From: Streptomyces albidus (ex Kaewkla and Franco 2022)
GTDB lineage: Bacteria > Actinomycetota > Actinomycetes > Streptomycetales > Streptomycetaceae
DNA length: 41,799 nt
NCBI RefSeq assembly: GCF_013870515.1
Contig: NZ_JACBXA010000028.1
Coordinates: forward strand, 1-41,799
Direction: 5' to 3'
The translations under genes were made by a program, and so were the position numbers. Each line of letters begins with the position of its first letter. Within the stretch, counting starts at the first letter, position 1. The notes beneath the pieces were generated by a model. It was not told the origin of the DNA. It made no database searches and saw only the letters and a program-made list of their open reading frames with translations. Below, one piece after another: positions 1-7,958 of the stretch.

Positions 1-646
1 GCTCGTCGGGGAAGCCCGCGAGGATGCGCGCCGTCTCCTTGAACGTGCACAGGGGTGCGCCCCTCGTCGGGGCGACCTCGCGGCCGGCGATCAGGTCGTC
101 GACGAGCTGACGGGCCGACTCGGGCGTCTGGTTGTCGAAGAACTCCCAGTTGACCATCACGACGGGCGCGTAGTCGCAGGCCGCGTTGCACTCGATGTGC
201 TCGAGGGTGACCTTGCCGTCCCCGGTGGTCTCGTTGTTGCCCACGCCGAGGTGCTGCTTGAGGTCGTCGAAGATGGCGTCGCCGCCCATCACCGCGCACA
301 GCGTGTTGGTGCAGACCCCGACCTGGTAGTCGCCGGAGGGCTTGCGCCGGTACATGGAGTAGAAGGTCGCCACGGCGTTGACCTCGGCCGTGGTCAAGTC
401 CAGCATCTCCGCGCAGAAGCGCTGTCCGGTGCGGGTGACGTGCCCCTCCTCGGACTGCATGAGGTGCAGCAGCGGCAGGAGCGCGGACCGGCTGTCGGGG
501 TAGCGCGCGATGATCTGCCGCGCGTCGGCCTCCAGCCGCTGACGTACCTCGGCCGGAAAGTCCGGCGCGGGCATCGCGGGGATGCCGAGCATCGGGGCCT
601 GGGGAGCGGCGCCTTGTTCCTGGGCGCTGCCGGGCGCGGTGGTCAT
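1..646 (-). CDS. nuoE: NADH-quinone oxidoreductase subunit E (partial, C-terminus outside window)
   Basis: This is the 24-kDa-type [2Fe-2S] subunit of the NADH-input module of respiratory complex I; it works with NuoF in electron transfer from NADH at the cytoplasmic face of the membrane. The visible 215 residues contain the thioredoxin-like ferredoxin ligands Cys112 and Cys117 (VCTNTLC) and Cys153 and Cys157 (ECNAAC), all four present. An N-terminal Ala/Pro-rich stretch of about 30 residues precedes the family core. The ATG at 646-644 overlaps the nuoD stop as ATGA, so translation is coupled. The gene runs off the left edge and nuoF would be expected next. Confidence 0.96.
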   Translation of the reverse strand, partial: MTTAPGSAQEQGAAPQAPMLGIPAMPAPDFPAEVRQRLEADARQIIARYPDSRSALLPLLHLMQSEEGHVTRTGQRFCAEMLDLTTAEVNAVATFYSMYRRKPSGDYQVGVCTNTLCAVMGGDAIFDDLKQHLGVGNNETTGDGKVTLEHIECNAACDYAPVVMVNWEFFDNQTPESARQLVDDLIAGREVAPTRGAPLCTFKETARILAGFPDE

Positions 647-1977
647 CGGTCGACGCCTCCCATCACGGGGTCGATGGAGGCCACGGCGACGATCACGTCG
701 GCGACCTGGCCGCCTTCGCACATCGCCGCCATGGCTTCGAGATTGGTGAAGGAGGGGTCGCGGAAGTGCACGCGGTACGGGCGGGTGCCGCCGTCGCTCA
801 CGGCGTGCACGCCGAGCTCGCCCTTCGGGGACTCCACCGCCGCGTAGGTCTGCCCCGGCGGGACCCGGAAGCCCTCGGTGACCAGCTTGAAGTGGTGGAT
901 CAGGGCCTCCATGGAGGTGCCCATGATGTTCTTGATGTGGTCCAGCGAGTTGCCGAGACCGTCAGGGCCGAGCGCGAGCTGCGCGGGCCAGGCGATCTTC
1001 TTGTCGCCGACCATGACCGGACCCGGCTCCAGGCGGTCGATGCACTGCTCGATGATGCGCAGCGACTGCCGCATCTCCTCGAGCCGGAGCAGGAAGCGCC
1101 CGTAGGAGTCGCAGGTGTCGACGGTCGGGACCTCGAAGTCGTAGTTCTCGTAGCCGCAGTACGGGTCCGACTTGCGCAGGTCGTGCGGGAGCCCGGCCGA
1201 GCGCAGGATGGGGCCGGTGGCGCCCAGGGCCATGCAGCCGGCCAGGTCGAGGTGGCCGATGTCCTTCAGGCGGGCCTTGAAGACGGGGTTGCCGGTGCAC
1301 AGCGCGTCGTACTCCGGCAGGTTCTTCTTCATCTTCTTCAGGAACTCGCGCAGCGCGTCGACCGTGCCGGGCGGGAGGTCCTGCGAGAGGCCGCCGGGAC
1401 GGATGTAGGCGTGGTTCATCCGCAGGCCGGTGATCAACTCGTAGAGGTCCAGAACGAGTTCACGGTCGCGGAAGCCGAAGATCATCACGGTGGTGGCGCC
1501 GAGCTCCATGCCGCCCGTGGCGATGGCCACGAGGTGGGAGGAGATCCGGTTCAGCTCCATCAGCAGCACGCGGATGACGTTGGCCCGGTCCGGGATGTCG
1601 CCCTCGATGCCGAGGAGCTTCTCGACCGCCATGCAGTACGCCGTCTCGTTGAAGAACGGCGTGAGGTAGTCCATGCGCGTCACGAACGTCGTGCCCTGCG
1701 TCCACGTCCGGTACTCGAGGTTCTTCTCGATGCCGGTGTGCAGGTAGCCGATGCCGCAGCGGGCCTCCGTGACCGTCTCCCCGTCGATCTCCAGGATGAG
1801 CCGGAGCACGCCGTGCGTCGACGGGTGCTGCGGGCCCATGTTGACGATGATCCGCTCGTCGTCGCTCCTGGCCGCCGCCGCGGCGATCTCGTCCCAGTCG
1901 CCGCCGGTGACGTCGTAGACGGTGCCCTCGGTGGTCTCGCGGATTCCCGCGGTCGCGTGGGTGGTGGGTGTGCTCAT
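643..1977 (-). CDS. nuoD: NADH-quinone oxidoreductase subunit D
   Basis: NuoD is the 49-kDa-type subunit of the peripheral arm of complex I and forms the quinone-binding pocket together with NuoB. It has 444 residues, about the family length. The family signature around residue 50 ([14 protein letters not shown]) and the following GYLHTGIEK block are clear, and the C-terminal region ends in [15 protein letters not shown] and DPVMGGVDR, as expected of a complete subunit. The ATG overlaps the nuoC stop by one base (TGATG) and the stop overlaps the nuoE start (ATGA), so nuoC, nuoD and nuoE form one tightly coupled transcript. The opposite strand also carries a long open frame here, which I read as a by-product of high GC. 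Confidence 0.97.
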   Translation of the reverse strand: MSTPTTHATAGIRETTEGTVYDVTGGDWDEIAAAAARSDDERIIVNMGPQHPSTHGVLRLILEIDGETVTEARCGIGYLHTGIEKNLEYRTWTQGTTFVTRMDYLTPFFNETAYCMAVEKLLGIEGDIPDRANVIRVLLMELNRISSHLVAIATGGMELGATTVMIFGFRDRELVLDLYELITGLRMNHAYIRPGGLSQDLPPGTVDALREFLKKMKKNLPEYDALCTGNPVFKARLKDIGHLDLAGCMALGATGPILRSAGLPHDLRKSDPYCGYENYDFEVPTVDTCDSYGRFLLRLEEMRQSLRIIEQCIDRLEPGPVMVGDKKIAWPAQLALGPDGLGNSLDHIKNIMGTSMEALIHHFKLVTEGFRVPPGQTYAAVESPKGELGVHAVSDGGTRPYRVHFRDPSFTNLEAMAAMCEGGQVADVIVAVASIDPVMGGVDR

Positions 1978-2693
1978 CAGCTGTACGACCTCCGCTGATC
2001 GGGAGCCGGAATCTGGGCGCCCTTGTACTCGACGGGGATGCCGCCGAGGGGGTAGTCCTTGCGCTGCGGGAAGCCCTGCCAGTCGTCGGGCATCATGATC
2101 CGCGTCAGCGCGGGGTGCCCGTCGAAGATCAGACCGAAGAAGTCGTAGGTCTCGCGCTCGTGCCAGTCGTTCGTCGGGTAGACCTCGACGACCGAGGGGA
2201 CGTGCGGATCGCTGTCCGGGGCGCTGACCTCCAGCCGGATCACCCGGTTGTGGGTGATCGAGCGCAGGTGGTAGACGGCGTGCAGCTCACGGCCCTTGTC
2301 ACCGGGGAAGTGCACGCCGCTCACGCCGGTGCACAACTCGAAGCGCAGCGCGGGGTCGTCCCGCAGGGTCCGGGTCACCTGGAGCAGATGCTCGCGGGCG
2401 ACGTGGAAGGTCACCTCGTTCCGGTCGACGACCGTCTTCTCGATGACCTCGCCCGGGACCAGGCCCTGCTCCTCGAGCGCACCCTCCAACTCGTCGGCGA
2501 CCTCGTCGAAGTAGCCGCCGTAGGGACGCCTGCTGGCGCCGGGCAGCCTGACCGTACGGACGAGACCGCCGTAACCCGAGGTGTCGCCGCCCTTGTCGGC
2601 GCCGAACATGCCACGGCGTACGCCGATGACCTCGCCCGGGTCCTGACGGGGTGCGGGTACGGCGCCGTTGCCGTTGCCGTTTCCTTCAGTCAC
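1977..2693 (-). CDS. nuoC: NADH-quinone oxidoreductase subunit C
   Basis: NuoC is the 30-kDa-type subunit of the complex I connecting module. The protein has 238 residues. After a low-complexity Gly/Asn-rich N-terminus and a conserved actinobacterial block ([20 protein letters not shown]), the family core includes [15 protein letters not shown] and the signature [16 protein letters not shown], followed by the C-terminal [14 protein letters not shown]. The start is the GTG at 2693-2691, which overlaps the nuoB stop as GTGA; the same frame stays open much further upstream, but there it lies over nuoB. The stop overlaps nuoD (TGATG). NuoC and NuoD are separate proteins here, not fused as in E. 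coli. Confidence 0.95.
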   Translation of the reverse strand: MTEGNGNGNGAVPAPRQDPGEVIGVRRGMFGADKGGDTSGYGGLVRTVRLPGASRRPYGGYFDEVADELEGALEEQGLVPGEVIEKTVVDRNEVTFHVAREHLLQVTRTLRDDPALRFELCTGVSGVHFPGDKGRELHAVYHLRSITHNRVIRLEVSAPDSDPHVPSVVEVYPTNDWHERETYDFFGLIFDGHPALTRIMMPDDWQGFPQRKDYPLGGIPVEYKGAQIPAPDQRRSYS

Positions 2694-3244
2694 CGGAGGA
2701 GCCCCTTCATCTCGATCGTCGGGAGCGCCTTGCGCGCCGCTTCCTCCGCCTCGCGGGCCGCCTTCTCGCGGTTCACGCCGATCTTCTCGCCCTGCACGTG
2801 CTGGTGGAGCTTGAGGATCGCGTCGAGAAGCATCTCGGGACGCGGCGGGCAGCCGGGCAGGTAGATGTCGACCGGCACGATGTGGTCGACGCCCTGCACG
2901 ATCGCGTAGTTGTTGAACATCCCGCCGGACGAGGCGCAGACGCCCATGGAGATGACCCACTTGGGGTTGGGCATCTGGTCGTAGACCTGCCGCAGCACCG
3001 GGGCCATCTTCTGGCTGACGCGCCCGGCCACGATCATGAGGTCCGCCTGCCGCGGGGACCCGCGGAAGACCTCCATGCCGAAGCGGGCGAGGTCGTAGCG
3101 TCCGGCGCCGGTCGTCATCATCTCGATGGCGCAGCAGGCGAGTCCGAAGGTCGCCGGGAACATGGACGACTTGCGCACCCACCCCGCGGCCTGCTCGACG
3201 GTGGTCAGCAGGAAGCCGCTCGGCAGCTTCTCTTCGATTCCCAT
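2690..3244 (-). CDS. nuoB: NADH-quinone oxidoreductase subunit B
   Basis: NuoB (PSST-type) carries the terminal [4Fe-4S] cluster N2 that hands electrons to quinone. All four expected ligands are visible: the tandem Cys37-Cys38 (GLACCAIEM), Cys103 (GVCASSGG) and Cys132 ([10 protein letters not shown]). The protein is 184 residues long. I chose the ATG at 3244-3242 ([13 protein letters not shown]), which is the conserved actinobacterial N-terminus; an extension 16 residues upstream is possible but looks non-native. The C-terminal tail after the core is charged and variable. The gene lies 13 bases after nuoA and overlaps nuoC by four bases. Confidence 0.96.
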   Translation of the reverse strand: MGIEEKLPSGFLLTTVEQAAGWVRKSSMFPATFGLACCAIEMMTTGAGRYDLARFGMEVFRGSPRQADLMIVAGRVSQKMAPVLRQVYDQMPNPKWVISMGVCASSGGMFNNYAIVQGVDHIVPVDIYLPGCPPRPEMLLDAILKLHQHVQGEKIGVNREKAAREAEEAARKALPTIEMKGLLR

Positions 3245-3257
3245 TGAGTACCTGCCC

Positions 3258-3617
3258 CTAATCCCATTCCAGGCCGCCGCGCCGCCAGTCATAGGCGTAG
3301 GCGACTCCGATGAGGGCGACGAAGACCAGCATTTCGGCGAGGCCGAAGATTCCGAGGGAGTCGAAGTGGACCGCCCACGGGTACAGAAAGACGATTTCGA
3401 TGTCGAAGACGATGAACAGCATCGCCGTCAGGTAGTACTTGACCGGGAAACGCCCGCCACCCGCCGGCTGCGGAGTGGGCTCGATGCCGCACTCGTAGGC
3501 CTCCAACTTGGCCCGGTTGTAGCGCTTGGGGCCGATCACCGATGCCATGACGACTGAGAACACCGCGAATCCTGCCGCGATTGCTCCCAGTACAAGGATT
3601 GGCGTGTAGGCGTTCAC
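3258..3617 (-). CDS. nuoA: NADH-quinone oxidoreductase subunit A
   Basis: NuoA is a small membrane subunit of complex I at the quinone-site/membrane-arm junction. The 119-residue protein has three hydrophobic segments (about residues 5-30, 62-82 and 88-108) and the diagnostic loop [12 protein letters not shown] between the first and second. The start is a GTG at 3617-3615 with a GGAAGGAG/GGGGAG purine stretch just upstream. This is the first gene of the nuo operon; the 5' region carries a Rex-type operator at 3742-3757, 125 bases before the start codon, which predicts repression when the NADH/NAD+ ratio is low. Confidence 0.95.
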   Translation of the reverse strand: MNAYTPILVLGAIAAGFAVFSVVMASVIGPKRYNRAKLEAYECGIEPTPQPAGGGRFPVKYYLTAMLFIVFDIEIVFLYPWAVHFDSLGIFGLAEMLVFVALIGVAYAYDWRRGGLEWD

Positions 3618-3741
3618 CGCTCCCCGCTCCTTCCAGTCGACCGTGGGGACCTCCCGGGCCGGTGGGCCCAGGGGGGACTGTCGACGCTGACTGCCGGCTG
3701 TCCGCCGGGCACATGTTCCGCCTCCACGAAGATCACTTCTA

Positions 3742-3757
3742 TGTGAGGCAGTTCACA
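3742..3757 (-). promoter_or_regulatory. Rex operator (ROP) upstream of nuoA
   Basis: Read on the nuo coding strand the site is TGTGAACTGCCTCACA. The published Streptomyces Rex consensus is TGTGAACNNNTTCACA, so 12 of 13 defined positions match. It lies 125 bases upstream of the nuoA start. Rex is a repressor that senses the NADH/NAD+ ratio and is known to control respiratory genes in Streptomyces, so the location makes functional sense. The same bases also satisfy the E. coli CRP pattern TGTGA-N6-TCACA, so a Crp-family protein is the alternative; the AAC half and the complex I context favour Rex. Confidence 0.8.
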
Positions 3758-4259
3758 AGCCCTTGCGGAAGGCATCTTATGCCCGGGCCCTGTGATCTGT
3801 GACACGGGGTCCCCCAAGGAGTTTGTGATCTCCACCACCTGGCAGTGAAACAGCACGTCAGAGGCATGCTGATCTTCAATTGCGAGACACCGGAAAGGCC
3901 TTGAGGAGAGGTGCCGGGAAGCGGTCTCACAGAGCTTCGGACCAGGCCTTCGCCGGACCCCGGAGCGCACCGGCGAAATCACCCTTCACGGGGCCGACTT
4001 CACCCTCGACGGACGACCGATATCCGACCGAGACCCTTATGCATCTGGAACGAGACCTCGCAGGCGGGTGACCGTGAAGGCCCCCGCGAGGCGATCGGGA
4101 GCCCCGAAGCGGGACTTCTCCCTCCCGCAGTTCGTGAAGAACCGCACAAACCTCCGCCCCTCCATCACTTCTTTTACGCTTCACACATCCATCCCCGGCG
4201 CCACAAAAGGGATGACAAGGCTTCAACTGCCCATTCATGAACAGAGTTGACACGCAGAG

Positions 4260-4275
4260 TGTGACCTGCGTCACC
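4260..4275. promoter_or_regulatory. Crp-type binding site
   Basis: The sequence TGTGACCTGCGTCACC matches the Streptomyces Crp pattern GTG-N6-GNCAC exactly (4261-4274) and nine of the ten defined positions of TGTGA-N6-TCACA. The arms GTGAC and GTCAC form a perfect 5-base inverted repeat. It lies 233 bases before the NlpC/P60 start codon. Crp in Streptomyces is known to control germination and wall-hydrolase genes, which suits this target. A palindrome this short can occur by chance. Confidence 0.55.
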
Positions 4276-4471
4276 ATGGGTCGTGGCAGCCCCTGCCAAC
4301 TTTGCGCGGCTTTCAGCGGCGTGATATGCGCCGAGCAATACACGCAATGCGGACAACTGCGTGGTCACAGGGGTGTACTTGGGCAGCGCCCGTGATCGAA
4401 CCGAGACATTGGAAGATCAACAAGGCCCCAACTGGGGGCTGACCCGGTACTTGTGGCGGATCGCACGAATT

Positions 4472-4501
4472 TTGAACGGATCATCGCAGGGCTGCTATCC
4501 A
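4472..4501 (+). promoter_or_regulatory. Candidate promoter giving a leaderless NlpC/P60 mRNA
   Basis: A TTGAAC hexamer at 4472-4477 and a TATCCA hexamer at 4496-4501 are separated by 18 bases, and the ATG of the hydrolase begins at 4508, six bases after the -10. That is where transcription would start, so the message would lack a leader. No purine-rich ribosome site precedes the ATG, in agreement. Confidence 0.4.
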
Positions 4502-4507
4502 TGCCCC

Positions 4508-5278
4508 ATGTCCCGGAACACTCACGTACCCAGACACCGGAAGCCTCGCGAGAGCAGCGTGAACAGGACGCTGCGAGTGAGCGCGACCGGCGGCGTCCTC
4601 GGCGCCATCGCCTTCACCACGGCGATGTCCCCGCCCTCGTCCCTGGCCGACCAGGCCTCGGCGAAGTCGGAAGCCGCAGCCGAGACGGGCTCGGTCTCCA
4701 AGGTCGGTCACTCGGTGGCGGGTTCCTCCGCCAGGGCGGCCGACTCCCTCAAGACCACTGCACTGCAGTACGAGGTGCGCCAGGCAGAGGCCAAGGCCAC
4801 CGACAAGGCTCAGGACGCGGCACAGAAGAAGGCTGACGCCGCGGCCAAGCGCAAGGCCGAGGCGCGCGAGAAGGCGAGCCGGGCCTCCCGCACCACGGCC
4901 CGCACCGAACTCTCGACGGGCAGCGGCAACGTCTCTTCCGTCATCAGCTTCCTCAGGGCGCAGTTGGGCAAGTCCTACGTCCTGGGCGCCAGCGGACCCT
5001 CGGCCTTCGACTGCTCCGGTCTGACCCAGACCGCCTTCAAGCAGGCCGGCGTGAATCTTCCGCGCACCTCCCAGACCCAGTCCCTCGAGGGCACTCCCGT
5101 CTCCATGGACGCGCTGCAGGAAGGCGACCTCCTCTACTGGGGCGGCCGCGGCAGCGCCTACCACATCGGCGTCTACGTCGGAGGCGGCAAGTTCATCGGC
5201 GCGCAGAACTCCTCGACGGGCGTCGTCGAGAAGCCTCTGGACTACGACCCGCCGTCGGGCGCGGTGCGCGTCCTGTAG
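4508..5278 (+). CDS. Secreted NlpC/P60 family peptidoglycan hydrolase
   Basis: Predicted cell-wall endopeptidase cutting peptide stems of peptidoglycan outside the cell. The 256-residue protein has a basic N-terminus, a hydrophobic segment at about residues 25-45 that can act as signal sequence, a charged Ala/Lys/Glu helical segment (about 85-130, coiled-coil-like), and a C-terminal NlpC/P60 domain (about 142-256). Catalytic Cys169 lies in FDCSGLTQ and His219 in AYHIGVYVG. The ATG at 4508 is used because it matches the N-terminal RHRKP style of Streptomyces homologues and a promoter ends six bases before it. It is divergent from nuoA and ends at a strong terminator. A Crp-type site lies upstream. 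Confidence 0.9.
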   Translation: MSRNTHVPRHRKPRESSVNRTLRVSATGGVLGAIAFTTAMSPPSSLADQASAKSEAAAETGSVSKVGHSVAGSSARAADSLKTTALQYEVRQAEAKATDKAQDAAQKKADAAAKRKAEAREKASRASRTTARTELSTGSGNVSSVISFLRAQLGKSYVLGASGPSAFDCSGLTQTAFKQAGVNLPRTSQTQSLEGTPVSMDALQEGDLLYWGGRGSAYHIGVYVGGGKFIGAQNSSTGVVEKPLDYDPPSGAVRVL

Positions 5279-5324
5279 GACGCCCGCACGACCCGCCCCG
5301 CTCCAGCAACGCCCGTACAGCGAA

Positions 5325-5357
5325 CGAAGGCCCCACCGGCATCCGGTGGGGCCTTCG
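5325..5357. terminator. Bidirectional hairpin terminator
   Basis: A perfect 15-base-pair stem (5325-5339 with 5343-5357; arms begin CGAAGGCCCCACCGG) closes on a 3-base loop. It sits between the convergent ends of the NlpC/P60 gene and the reductase gene and can serve both. Confidence 0.85.
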
Positions 5358-5424
5358 TCGTGTCCTGTACCGCCGTGCACGGCCGCGCCGCGTCCTCCAG
5401 CCGGCGCGGCCCGCGGGCAAGCCG

Positions 5425-6708
5425 CTACGCGCGCGGGGCGACCTTGCTGAGCCCGTTGATGACGCGGTCCATCGCGTCGCCGCCCGAGGGGTCCGTGAGG
5501 TTCGCCAGCATCTTCAGCGCGAAGCGCATCAGGAGCGGGTGGGACAGGCCGCGCTCGGTCGCCACCTTCATCACCTTGGGGTTGCCGATCAGCTTCACGA
5601 AGGCACGGCCCAGGGTGTAGTACCCGCCGTAGGTCTCCTTGAGGACCTTCGGATAGCGGCGCAGGGCGAGTTCGCGCTGCGCCGGGGTGGCGCGTGCGGT
5701 GGCCTGCACGATGGTCTCGGCGGCGATCACGCCCGACTCCATGGCGTACGCGATGCCCTCGCCGTTGAACGGATTGACCAGACCGCCCGCGTCGCCCACG
5801 AGAAGCAGCCCGCGGGTGTAGTGCGGCTGCCGGTTGAAGGCCATGGGGAGGGCGGCGCCGCGGATGGGGCCGGTCATGTTCTCCGGGGTGAAGCCCCACT
5901 CCTCGGGCATGGACGCCGTCCAGGCCTTGAGGACCTCGCGCCAGTCCAACTCCTTGAAGTCGTCGGAGGTGTTGAGGACGCCGAGGCCGATGTTGCTGGT
6001 GCCGTCGCCCATTCCGAAGACCCAGCCGTAGCCCGGCAGCAGCCGGTCCTGCGAGCCGCGGCGGTCCCACAGCTCCAGCCAGGACTCGAGGTAGTCGTCG
6101 TCGTGGCGCGGCGAGGTGAAGTACGTGCGCACCGCGACGCCCATCGGACGGTCCTCACGCCGGTGCAGGCCCATCTTCAGCGACAGCCGTGTGGAGTTGC
6201 CGTCGGCGGCGACGACGATCGGGGCGTGGAAGGTGACGGGCGTCTTCTCCTCGCCCAGCTTCGCGTGCACACCGGTGATGTTGCCCGCGGTGTCCAGGAT
6301 CGGCTCGCCGACGTTGCAGCGCTCGTACATCCGGGCGCCGGCCTTCTCGGCCTGACGCGCCAGCTGCTCGTCGAAGTCGTCACGCCTGCGGACGAGTCCG
6401 TAGTCGGGGTAGGTGGCCAGCTCCGGCCAGTCGAGCTGGAGGCGCCGGCCTCCGCCGATGATGCGCAGGCCCCTGTTGCGCAGCCAGCCCGCCTCCTCGG
6501 AGATGTCGATGCCCATCGCCACAAGCTGCTTCGTGGCGCGCGGGGTGAGGCCGTCGCCGCACACCTTTTCGCGCGGGAAGGCGGTCTTCTCGAGCAGCAG
6601 CACGTCGAGGCCGCTTCGGGCGAGGTGGTAGGCGGTGGTGGCCCCTGCGGGGCCGGCACCGACAACGATCACGTCGGCGGTCCGCTCGGAGGTGACGGTC
6701 TCGGTCAC
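5425..6708 (-). CDS. Geranylgeranyl reductase family flavoprotein (menaquinone side-chain saturation likely)
   Basis: FAD-dependent oxidoreductase of 427 residues. The N-terminal dinucleotide-binding motif VVGAGPAGATTAYHLARSG (about residues 15-33), the family motif FPREKVCGDGLTPRA, and a C-terminal GDAGGLVNPFNGEGIAYAMESG FAD-binding block are clear. Members of this family reduce prenyl double bonds; mycobacterial MenJ reduces one isoprene unit of menaquinone. Streptomyces makes partly hydrogenated MK-9, and the gene lies beside menG and mqnC, so a menaquinone reductase role is the best guess. The start is a GTG at 6708 with GGGAGT eight bases upstream. An archaeal-lipid-type substrate is not expected here. 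Confidence 0.85.
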   Translation of the reverse strand: MTETVTSERTADVIVVGAGPAGATTAYHLARSGLDVLLLEKTAFPREKVCGDGLTPRATKQLVAMGIDISEEAGWLRNRGLRIIGGGRRLQLDWPELATYPDYGLVRRRDDFDEQLARQAEKAGARMYERCNVGEPILDTAGNITGVHAKLGEEKTPVTFHAPIVVAADGNSTRLSLKMGLHRREDRPMGVAVRTYFTSPRHDDDYLESWLELWDRRGSQDRLLPGYGWVFGMGDGTSNIGLGVLNTSDDFKELDWREVLKAWTASMPEEWGFTPENMTGPIRGAALPMAFNRQPHYTRGLLLVGDAGGLVNPFNGEGIAYAMESGVIAAETIVQATARATPAQRELALRRYPKVLKETYGGYYTLGRAFVKLIGNPKVMKVATERGLSHPLLMRFALKMLANLTDPSGGDAMDRVINGLSKVAPRA

Positions 6709-6877
6709 AAGGACTCCCGCAAAGACTGGGTAGTGGGCAATGGCAGTCTAAAAGGCTCGTACTGAGCGTCCGGTCGTGCCCCCTGGCTGCGCCCGGCGTC
6801 CACCCGGATCCGAAGGCGGCCGGAGTGCGGCGCCGTGCTGGGCCCCGCGCCCCAGGCGGGACTTCGCCGACGCGCCG

Positions 6878-7074
6878 TAGGGCCTGTCTGACAAATGGCG
6901 CCGTCCGCCGCAGGCGCTGCTCGCGGCGGATGGTGCGTGCAGCCGCAAGGCGGAGGATCGCCCTCGTAGTGGGCTACTCGGTCGATTCGACAACTGGGGG
7001 CACCTCCCGCGAAGCGGGGGACGATGTGCGTGCCAGTCGTCGCGAGCAAGGCGAGATTTGCCAGACAGGGCCTA
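6878..7074. mobile_element. MITE-like non-autonomous element with 19-base terminal inverted repeats
   Basis: The left end (6878-6896, TAGGGCCTGTCTGACAAAT) and the reverse complement of the right end (7056-7074, TAGGCCCTGTCTGGCAAAT) agree at 17 of 19 bases. The 197-base interval has no credible gene, but it has an internal hairpin from CCGTCCGCCGC to GCGGCGGATGG near the left end and a CCTCCCGCGAAGCGGGGG-type stem near the right end. Ends of the GGCCCTGTCTGGCAAAT kind are, as I recall, frequent in Streptomyces and resemble IS5-group insertion sequences. Both termini carry TA, consistent with a TA or TNA-type target duplication. The right end supplies the menG stop codon. Confidence 0.75.
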
Positions 7075-7764
7075 GGCCCGTACGCCGCGGTGCAGGGCGA
7101 CCACGCCGCCCGTCAGGTTCCGCCAGGCCACCTTCGACCAGCCGGCCTTCTGAAGACGGCGGGCCAGGGCGGGCTGGTCGGGCCATTCGCGGATGGACTC
7201 GGCGAGATAGACGTACGCGTCGGGGCTGGAGGAGACGGCCCTGGCGACCGGCGGCAGCGCGCGCATCAGGTACTCGCTGTAGACGGTGCGGAACGGCGCC
7301 CAGGTGGGGTGGCTGAACTCGCAGATGAGGACCCGCCCGCCCGGCGCGGTGACGCGGTGCAGCTCGCGGAGGGCCGCGTCGGTGTCCTGGACGTTGCGCA
7401 GTCCGAAGGAGATGGTCACGGCGTCGAACGCCCCGTCGCGGAACGGCAGTCGGGTCGCGTCGCCGGCGGTGAAGGGCATCCAGGGATGCCGCTGCTTGCC
7501 CTCCGAGAGCATGCCGAGGCTGAAGTCGCAGGGCACCGTGTAGGCGCCGTCCGTGACGAACGGCAGCGACGAGGTGCCCGTACCTGCGGCCAGGTCCAGC
7601 ACACGCTCACCGGGGCGCGCGTCGACGGCATCGGCGACGGCACGCCGCCACTGCCGCGCCTGCCCGAGGGAGAGCACGTCGTTGGTGATGTCGTAGCGCG
7701 CGGCGACGTCGTCGAACATCGCGGCTACTTCGTGCGGCTGCTTGTCGAGGGATGCGCGGGTCAC
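7072..7764 (-). CDS. menG: Demethylmenaquinone methyltransferase
   Basis: SAM-dependent C-methyltransferase (UbiE/MenG family) catalysing the last step of menaquinone synthesis, from demethylmenaquinone to menaquinone. It has 230 residues, the usual length. Visible motifs are [20 protein letters not shown] near the N-terminus, the SAM motif [10 protein letters not shown] (about residues 55-64), and the family block [12 protein letters not shown]. The start is a GTG at 7764; no better in-frame start precedes it. The TAG stop at 7074-7072 is the last three bases of the adjoining MITE-like element, so the insertion defines the C-terminus without visibly shortening the protein. It is the downstream neighbour of mqnC but separated from it by a terminator. 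Confidence 0.93.
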   Translation of the reverse strand: MTRASLDKQPHEVAAMFDDVAARYDITNDVLSLGQARQWRRAVADAVDARPGERVLDLAAGTGTSSLPFVTDGAYTVPCDFSLGMLSEGKQRHPWMPFTAGDATRLPFRDGAFDAVTISFGLRNVQDTDAALRELHRVTAPGGRVLICEFSHPTWAPFRTVYSEYLMRALPPVARAVSSSPDAYVYLAESIREWPDQPALARRLQKAGWSKVAWRNLTGGVVALHRGVRA

Positions 7765-7884
7765 GGACCCATTGTGGCGGGTCGCTCACCGGGACGCCGC
7801 GTCGGGGCTCGCAACTCGCCCCACGAGCCGTGCCGCCGTCAGGTCCGGGGGGCTCCGGACACCCGCGGCATGCCCCGTGCACGC

Positions 7885-7913
7885 GGAACACCCCGGCAGG
7901 GCCGGGGTGTTCC
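7885..7913. terminator. Hairpin terminator after mqnC
   Basis: Perfect 13-base-pair stem (7885-7897 with 7901-7913; left arm GGAACACCCCGGC) with a 3-base loop, 46 bases past the mqnC stop. It separates the mqnC transcript from menG, which therefore probably has its own promoter. Confidence 0.8.
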
Positions 7914-7958
7914 GGACGTACGGATCCGTGCGTCAGAGCGGGCGGGTGCCCGCCAGGG

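Larger units (their letters stand above)
3618..4507. other. Long divergent regulatory region between nuoA and the NlpC/P60 gene
   Basis: About 890 bases without a convincing gene; the short open frames here have no ribosome site and no recognisable content. The left half carries several TGTGA/TCACA half-sites: 3734-3746 (TCAC-N5-TGTGA-like), the Rex site at 3742-3757, and TGTGATCT twice as a direct repeat starting at 3791 and 3824, 33 bases apart, which is about three helical turns. The first of these also fits the Streptomyces Crp pattern GTG-N6-GNCAC (3792-3805). The right half has the better Crp-type site at 4260-4275 and the promoter of the hydrolase gene. I looked for a c-di-AMP (ydaO) riboswitch, common before Streptomyces wall hydrolases, and did not find its conserved blocks. 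Confidence 0.55.

Noticed and set aside
766..1998. Open frame of 410 codons opposite nuoD
   Set aside because: It lies fully antisense to a certain gene, has no ribosome site, and its residue composition (Arg, Val, Ala, Asp, His) is typical of high-GC antisense frames.
1977..3182. Extended nuoC reading frame of 401 codons
   Set aside because: The extra upstream part overlaps nuoB in another frame; the family N-terminus starts at the GTG at 2693.
3618..4507. c-di-AMP (ydaO) riboswitch before the NlpC/P60 gene
   Set aside because: Streptomyces wall-hydrolase genes often carry one, but the conserved blocks of that RNA are not present in this region.
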